Shown one piece after another: positions 58,763 through 64,000 of a stretch of DNA of 64,000 bases. A model generated the notes under the pieces. It did no database searches. It was not told where the DNA came from and saw only the letters and a program-made list of their open reading frames with translations. Position numbers and translations under genes: made by a program. Each line of letters starts with the position of its first letter. The first letter of the stretch is position 1. The stretch comes from Ariolimax columbianus (lineage: Eukaryota; Mollusca; Gastropoda; Stylommatophora; Arionidae), in assembly GCA_036924085.1 (NCBI GenBank), contig JAVGWX010000019.1:22296293-22360292 (forward strand), in the 5' to 3' direction.

Positions 58763-60950
58763 TCAACTCTCAACTTCAACTCTCAACTCTCAACTTCAAC
58801 TCTCAACTCTCAACTCTCAACTTCAACTCTCAACTTCAACTCTCAACTTCAACTCTCAACTCTCAACTCTCAACTTCAACTCTTAACTTCAACTCTCAAC
58901 TTCAACTCTCAACTCTCAACTTTAACTCTCAACTCTCAACTCTATTCGTGACACGATCTTTAAATGTAACATTTAGGAGTGTTCTATAGCACCTCATTTC
59001 CATTGCATGTATTCTGCCCTGGATATCTGCTGTAATGGTCCAAGTCTCGCAGGCATACAGAAATATTGATAGCACCAAAGAGCGCATTAGTCTAACTTTT
59101 ATGCCGAGGGCGAGCCGCTTGTCTTGCGTTATAGGTTTCAGCCGAGTTAGCGTCGCTGTTGTTTGTCCTATGCTTGCAATTACCTCTGGGTTCGATCCCT
59201 CTTCACTGATCAATGATCCCAGATATTTGAAACGTTTTACCACCTCAAGTTCCTGCCCATTTGCCTCTATTACAGATTTAAACCCTGCTACGTTATTGGT
59301 CATCAGCTTTGTTTTATCTGCATTTATTTCCATAGGGCCGTTCTATCCAATCTACCAATCAACTCCTGGAGTTCCCTTTCTGTGCCTGCCAATACATCAA
59401 TATCATCAGCAGTTCGGAAGTTTGTGATAAGACTGTCACCTATTTTAACAGTGCCAACATGTTCTTTTAAGGTCGTCTCCATTATTCTCTCCAAGAATAA
59501 ATTGAAGAGTGTTGTGGAGAGTATACATCCCTGTCTCACAACAACCGTCGTACGGAACCAATCGCCTAGCGTTCCCTCTACCGAGACTGCGCTTGTCGGA
59601 TACTCATAAAGGTTTGCAATTACCCTCACAATATCACTGTTGAACTTATAATGCTTCATTGTTAACCATAGCGTCGCATGCCACACTCTGTAAAACGCCT
59701 TTCTTAAGTCAATGAAGGCATGGTAGAGTTGTTGTTGACACTCTTGAGTACTTCTCATTCATTAGCCGAAGGTTAAATATCTGCTCGATGGTACTCCTTC
59801 CCGTTCGAAAGACCGCTTGTTCTTCGGCAATGATATTCTCTGCCTGTGGTTTCAGTCTGTTAAGTATTATTCTCAAGAGAACTTTACTTGGATGACTTAT
59901 CAGACTGATTGTTCGATAGTTCTGACACATATTTAGGTTTCCTGATTTAGGCAGTGGTAAAATGACTGATTTTGTCCAGCAGGAGGGCCACTCTCCTGTC
60001 TGCTAAATTCTGTTGCAGATGTAAGTCAGGGTATCAATTGTTGCCTCACCTCCCACTTGTAGGAGCTCTGCTGGGATATTATCCACACCTACAGCCTTCC
60101 CTCTCTTCAGCATTTTCACGGCTTCATATACTTCTTCCCTTGTTATCCTTTGATTTTCCTCTATCAGACTCACTTCAGGAGACATTGCATTTCTGGAGTG
60201 ACCTCGACCTTCATGCTTATATAGTTCCGAACAGTACTCTGTCCAGCGCTCAGGAATATCTTGAGTTTCTGTGAGACATTTCCAACTCTTGTTCTCAATC
60301 GTTGTATTTCGACTTTGTACAGGCCTTACTAAGTCCTTGACTAATGTATATGCCCCCTTGGCATTTTTTCTTCCCAGATTTTGTTCGATATCTGCACACT
60401 GAGTCGTTATCCATTCCACCTTGGCCGGTTTCATCTTGGCCTTTATGTTTCCATTTATCTCTCTATATTGCTGAATCCCATCTAGTGTTTTCTTCGCTTT
60501 ATTCATTTGTCGTCTCTTGTCACATAAATCCAGTATTTCACTCGTGATCCATGCTTTCTTCTTAATCCTGCAGCTACCTAGAACCTCAGATGCCGGGGAG
60601 ATTAGTGCCGAATTTAGGGCTTCATTTATCGTCTCAACATCTGCCTTCTCGTTAAGAACCAAGAGAGGTGCGAATCTTCCCCCCATCACCGCTCCAAAGG
60701 TCTCCACTATATCCGGGTACTTCAACTTCTCTAAGTCAAATCTCAGTCTAGTTATCTCTCTTTTCAGAATTTTCTTTAATCTGAGATGCATGGTCATCAG
60801 CACTAAGTCGTGGTCGCTCCCTATATCGGCCCCTGTGAAACTTCTTGTCCGGGCGCTATTGACGCTAGATCTGAATCTCCTTTGGACCAGAATATAGTCT
60901 ATTTGACTATGAAGCGTACCATTTGGTCTGTGCCACGTCCACCGTCTCTC
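57475..60950 (-). pseudogene. LINE (APE type) split by a minisatellite
   Basis: Minus strand. It shows an endonuclease end (SDHDLVLM area near 60800), a linker and VKMLKRGKAVGVDNIPAELL. RT blocks follow: CQNYRTISLISHPSKVLLR, AVFRTGRSTIEQIFNLR, FIDLRKAFYRVWHATLW, VVRQGCILSTTLFNLFLE, and FRTADDIDVLA in place of FADD. Then come FKYLGSLISEEGSNPEV and LYACETWTITADIQ. Near 58945 the frame enters the minisatellite. It resumes on the far side with a kinase-like basic stretch and RGRPSKRWVDNITEWSGL (about 57650-57590). It has one clear stop at 60002 and frameshifts near 59330 and 59740. Confidence 0.9.
57777..58945. repeat. 1.17-kb array of 13-bp and 7-bp units inside a LINE
   Basis: Units caacttcaactct and caactct alternate in an irregular order for 1.17 kb, with rare tttaact variants. 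The plus-strand Ser/Thr/Leu/Gln frame is a repeat artefact. The array lies exactly where the LINE frame stops and resumes. Confidence 0.97.
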
Positions 60951-60957
60951 TTGCTGT

Positions 60958-61100
60958 TAACTTAACTTAACGTCTTTATACTGGTTTAGAAGACCCTGCA
61001 GAGTCTGTATACAACCAGTTACATTTACATCACCTTGCTCTAAAAGCTATGCGCATCCAGTTTATTCTTAAATGCATTAGGTTTTAAATGTGTTTATTCT
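60958..61100 (-). mobile_element. LINE 3-prime remnant
   Basis: cttaacgtctttatactggt, agaccctgcagagtctgtat and aaatgcattag match the ends at 4250, 23461 and 46006. Confidence 0.65.
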
Positions 61101-61199
61101 TAATTGTTCAAATACAAAAACAATTCATGGTCATATATATATATATCCATTCAAACCTCCTTGTACTCGCCTTTTCATTCAAAAGTAACAAGAATGTAA

Positions 61200-64000
61200 T
61201 GTAACATATAGTTTCAATATGCTTTTCTTTCTTTTTTTTTCAACAAGGATTATACATTATATACAGTCCAAAATGCCCTTTTTGGCATTTAAATATATTA
61301 CAATATATACAAGTTTATATACACGACCACACACACAGATACACTCCTACACACACGCACGCACCCATACAGCCACACGAACCGAAATTTCTAAAGATTT
61401 CAAAGGTGTTTCGGTAATATTAAAGTTTGTGTTTCTGCGCAAATATGTTGGTGAATATTTGTGTAGTGTAGATTCTCTGTTGATAAACTGCTTTGTTTCT
61501 ACATATCCATATTAGGTGTCTGAAATCTGCGAGTAAAGTTAGTAGTCTATTCTGCGTGTTTCTGTCTGTTTTGGGAATGGTATTTAGCATGATTGCTCTG
61601 TACATGTTTACTTTAATTTGTGTGTGTTTATTTATTGTTTGTCTGAGTGTTGTTAAAGTTTCTGATATGATACTGTATTCATAAAATAGATGATCTTCTG
61701 TTTCTTGAATGTTCTGTCTGCATATTGGCATGCTTGTTTTTGACATGTGTGCTTTTTTGTATAGCATTGGTGTTTCACTAAATAAAAGTCTGTATGTTGT
61801 TTCTTTAGTTTTTGGTGCTATTTTTAATGCATGTAGACCAGTGAAAATATTTGAATAGTCTGTCATAAAAAAATTATATCCTCTTTTTATTCTATTTGTA
61901 AGTGGGGGTTCTTGGGTTTGCACTAACATTTTATAAATAGTTTTAGTCTCTTGCTTAAATAAATGTTCATTATTTTTGGATATGTCTAAGGCATTCTTTA
62001 TAATAGGGGGGTAAATTTTAAAAAAGTGTGGCATATTATTGTTAAGTTAACAGAATTTAATATTTCTGAGTCCCACATAGTAGTGCGGTAGTGGGTACTC
62101 AGTTGGATTTGCGATTATTTGACCAATAAATTTAATTCTAAGGGCTTTAATTTTTGTTTTTATATCTTGTAGGGAGATCCCGCCTCGATATTTTTCCTGT
62201 ATTAGTGTTTTAGTTTGAATGCTATGTATAGTAAATCTAAAAATGAAATTTCTAATGAGGGCATTTATTTCTTTAATGGTCTTTATTGGGGGGCTAAAGA
62301 TGTTTGATATATGTATTAGTTTGGGTATAATAAAGGTGTTTATTATTACGCTTTTGCCAAATATTGTTGTAGTTTTGCATTTATATTTCTCTAATTTATT
62401 TTTAATGTGTTCTTTACTTTTCTCCACATTTCTTTATTTTTGTTCATAGGATTTGCCTGGAAGTCAATTCCCTATATTTTGAGCTTATTTTCTTGCACTA
62501 ATTTCAAGGGGAAGTCTGTTTTAAATTTCCATTTGCCTATTCCCATAATTTTAGATTTTAATATATTTATTTTAGTGCCACTTTGTTTCCCAAATATTTC
62601 AAATGTATTTAAAATATTTTGTATTGATGTATAATTTGTTGGGAAAAATACGGTGTCGTCTGCTTATGCTATTAATTTTTTCTCTCTTATTCCTGGTACG
62701 TGTGTTCCGTTAATTGTTGTGTCTTGTCTGATTTGTTCTAATATTGGCTCTAACACTAATACATATAATAAAGGGGATAAAGGGCAACCTTGTCTAACTG
62801 ATCTTGTTAAGTGTATGCTGTCTGTAAGTGTGTGGTTTATTAACAGTCTACTTTCTGGCTTTTTATATAGAATTTTAACCCAACTTGTAAAATAAATCCT
62901 GTGTTGTTTTTCTCTAGTGTTTTATGCATATATTCGTGTGATACTCTATCAAATGCTTTGTCTTGATCTATTGATACAATTGCTGTCTGTGTGTCTTTTT
63001 CGTGCGTGTATTGAATTATGTCTCTTAAAAAGTGAGCATGTTTAATGACGTTTCAATTTTGTACACTACACTGCTGATCTTCGTTAATTAGGTTTTTCAT
63101 AAAAGGTTTAATTTTTATCGTAAGAGCTTTTGTTAATATTTTGTAGTCTGTGTTTAGAAGTGATATTGGTCGATAATTTTGTATTCCTTTTTTTGTCTGT
63201 GTCTGGTTTGTGAATTAAAGTTACGTACGATTGGTTTAAGCTATTTTAGAGTTCACCTTTCTCGAAGGCCTCGGTGTAAGACCTTGAGAAGGAGTGGGCT
63301 CAACACGTTGAAAAACGTGGAGTAAAACTCAGCAGTCAGGCCATCAGGGCCAGGACTTTTGTCCTTTTGAAAGGAAAGGAGAGCAGCTTGTAAATCTGTT
63401 ATTGTTAAAGGTTCATTTATTGCTTGTTTGTCCTGCTCATTCAAGCGCTTTGTGAAGGTCTCACAATCCTCACGTGTACTTGTTGGGGTGCTCTCTGCTG
63501 AGTACAGTTTAGCGAAGAAAAGTCTAAACGCTTGACCTATTTCCTTTGTCTCTGTACAAATATTTCCTCCCTCGTCTTTTATTCCGTGTATCTGTCTATT
63601 CCTTTGTATGTTTTGTTCTACTGCTAAATATTGTTTACTGGGTGTTTCTTGTGTTATAGAGTTTAATTTTGTCCTTAATTGTGCCCCTTGTATCCTGTGA
63701 TTTTCAATTTTGTCTAACTATTTCTTGCAGTAAATGAATTACGGGGGCGTTTTTGTCTATTTGTTCAGTTAGTCTAATGGCTTCTTCTATAATTTGTTAA
63801 TTTCTTCTTATATTTTTATAAATAATTTTTGATATTGTTTGTGTTCTTTCTTTAATTGTTCTTTTTAATAAATTCCAATATTCTGCTAAATTTTCAGTTG
63901 GTGTGGTCTGTACATAATCTTGAATTAAATTAGTTACATTTTAAACAAAATTTTAATTTTTAAGTAGAGAGTTTTTAAATTTCCAATGTACAGACTCGGT
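61200..64000 (-). pseudogene. L1/Tx1-like LINE, running off the right edge
   Basis: Minus strand, AT-rich. From the right: ADLQAALLSFQKDKSPGPDG-like residues, that is LQAALLSFQKDKSPGPDGLT with AEFYSTFF (63390-63290), typical of L1/Tx1-group RT. A degraded RT follows (INRPISLLN and FADD-type blocks in pieces, 63150-62650). Then comes an open C-terminal frame, with KSVIINTFIIPKLIHISNIF and IFRFTIHSIQTKTLIQEKYR at 62400-62200, and a Cys-containing tail (HMSKTSMPICRQNIQETEDH). An unusually AT-rich 3-prime end distinguishes it from the other LINEs here. Confidence 0.82.

Overview
The window is eukaryotic and gene-poor. It has no operons or dense ORFs. Splice-bounded exons sit tens of kilobases apart among non-LTR retrotransposons (LINEs), mariner elements, tRNA-headed SINEs and many tandem repeats. 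The style of the Ig exons (RYSGG-type strands, a YPP link between domains) and the LINE mix suggest an invertebrate, probably a mollusc or another lophotrochozoan. That assignment is an inference from memory of family style, not from a search.

Host genes. The best-supported host gene is an immunoglobulin-superfamily gene on the minus strand. Exons are read at 56843-56972, 38982-39181 (weaker), 24359-24553, 20650-20843 and 7334-7448, with consensus GTAAGT/GTGAGT donors and AG acceptors. The last three have compatible phases (1-1, 1-0, 0-1) and together give the second half of one Ig domain followed by one complete Ig domain. Both ends of the gene appear to lie outside the window. A possible first exon with a signal peptide lies on the plus strand at 47003.

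Mobile elements. Left to right: a 30-bp minisatellite (1-4250); a palindromic mariner (4738-5463); a mariner pseudogene (8007-9236); three copies of one RNase H-bearing LINE (12711-12965, 15930-18060, 18781-20230), each with target-site duplications and a (GAA)n tail; a LINE with a 57-bp triplication (20905-21985); a second palindromic mariner (22276-22848); a nearly full-length RTE-type LINE (26259-29475) inside a second mariner (25984-30113); several degraded LINEs (31975-38400, 41-43 kb, 48.5-53.5 kb); a LINE inside a dispersed repeat with a 12-bp target duplication (53699-55621); a LINE split by a 1.17-kb minisatellite (57475-60950); and an L1/Tx1-like LINE running off the right edge (about 61200-64000).

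Two themes stand out. First, several minisatellites arose inside LINE coding sequence, often with units that are multiples of 3 bp. Second, two Ig exons have tandemly multiplied splice-site sequence at their borders: 22-bp repeated acceptors at 7449-7544 and repeated donor-like sequence at 23870-24358. Nothing here looks prokaryotic, and no CRISPR array, operon or rRNA gene was seen.
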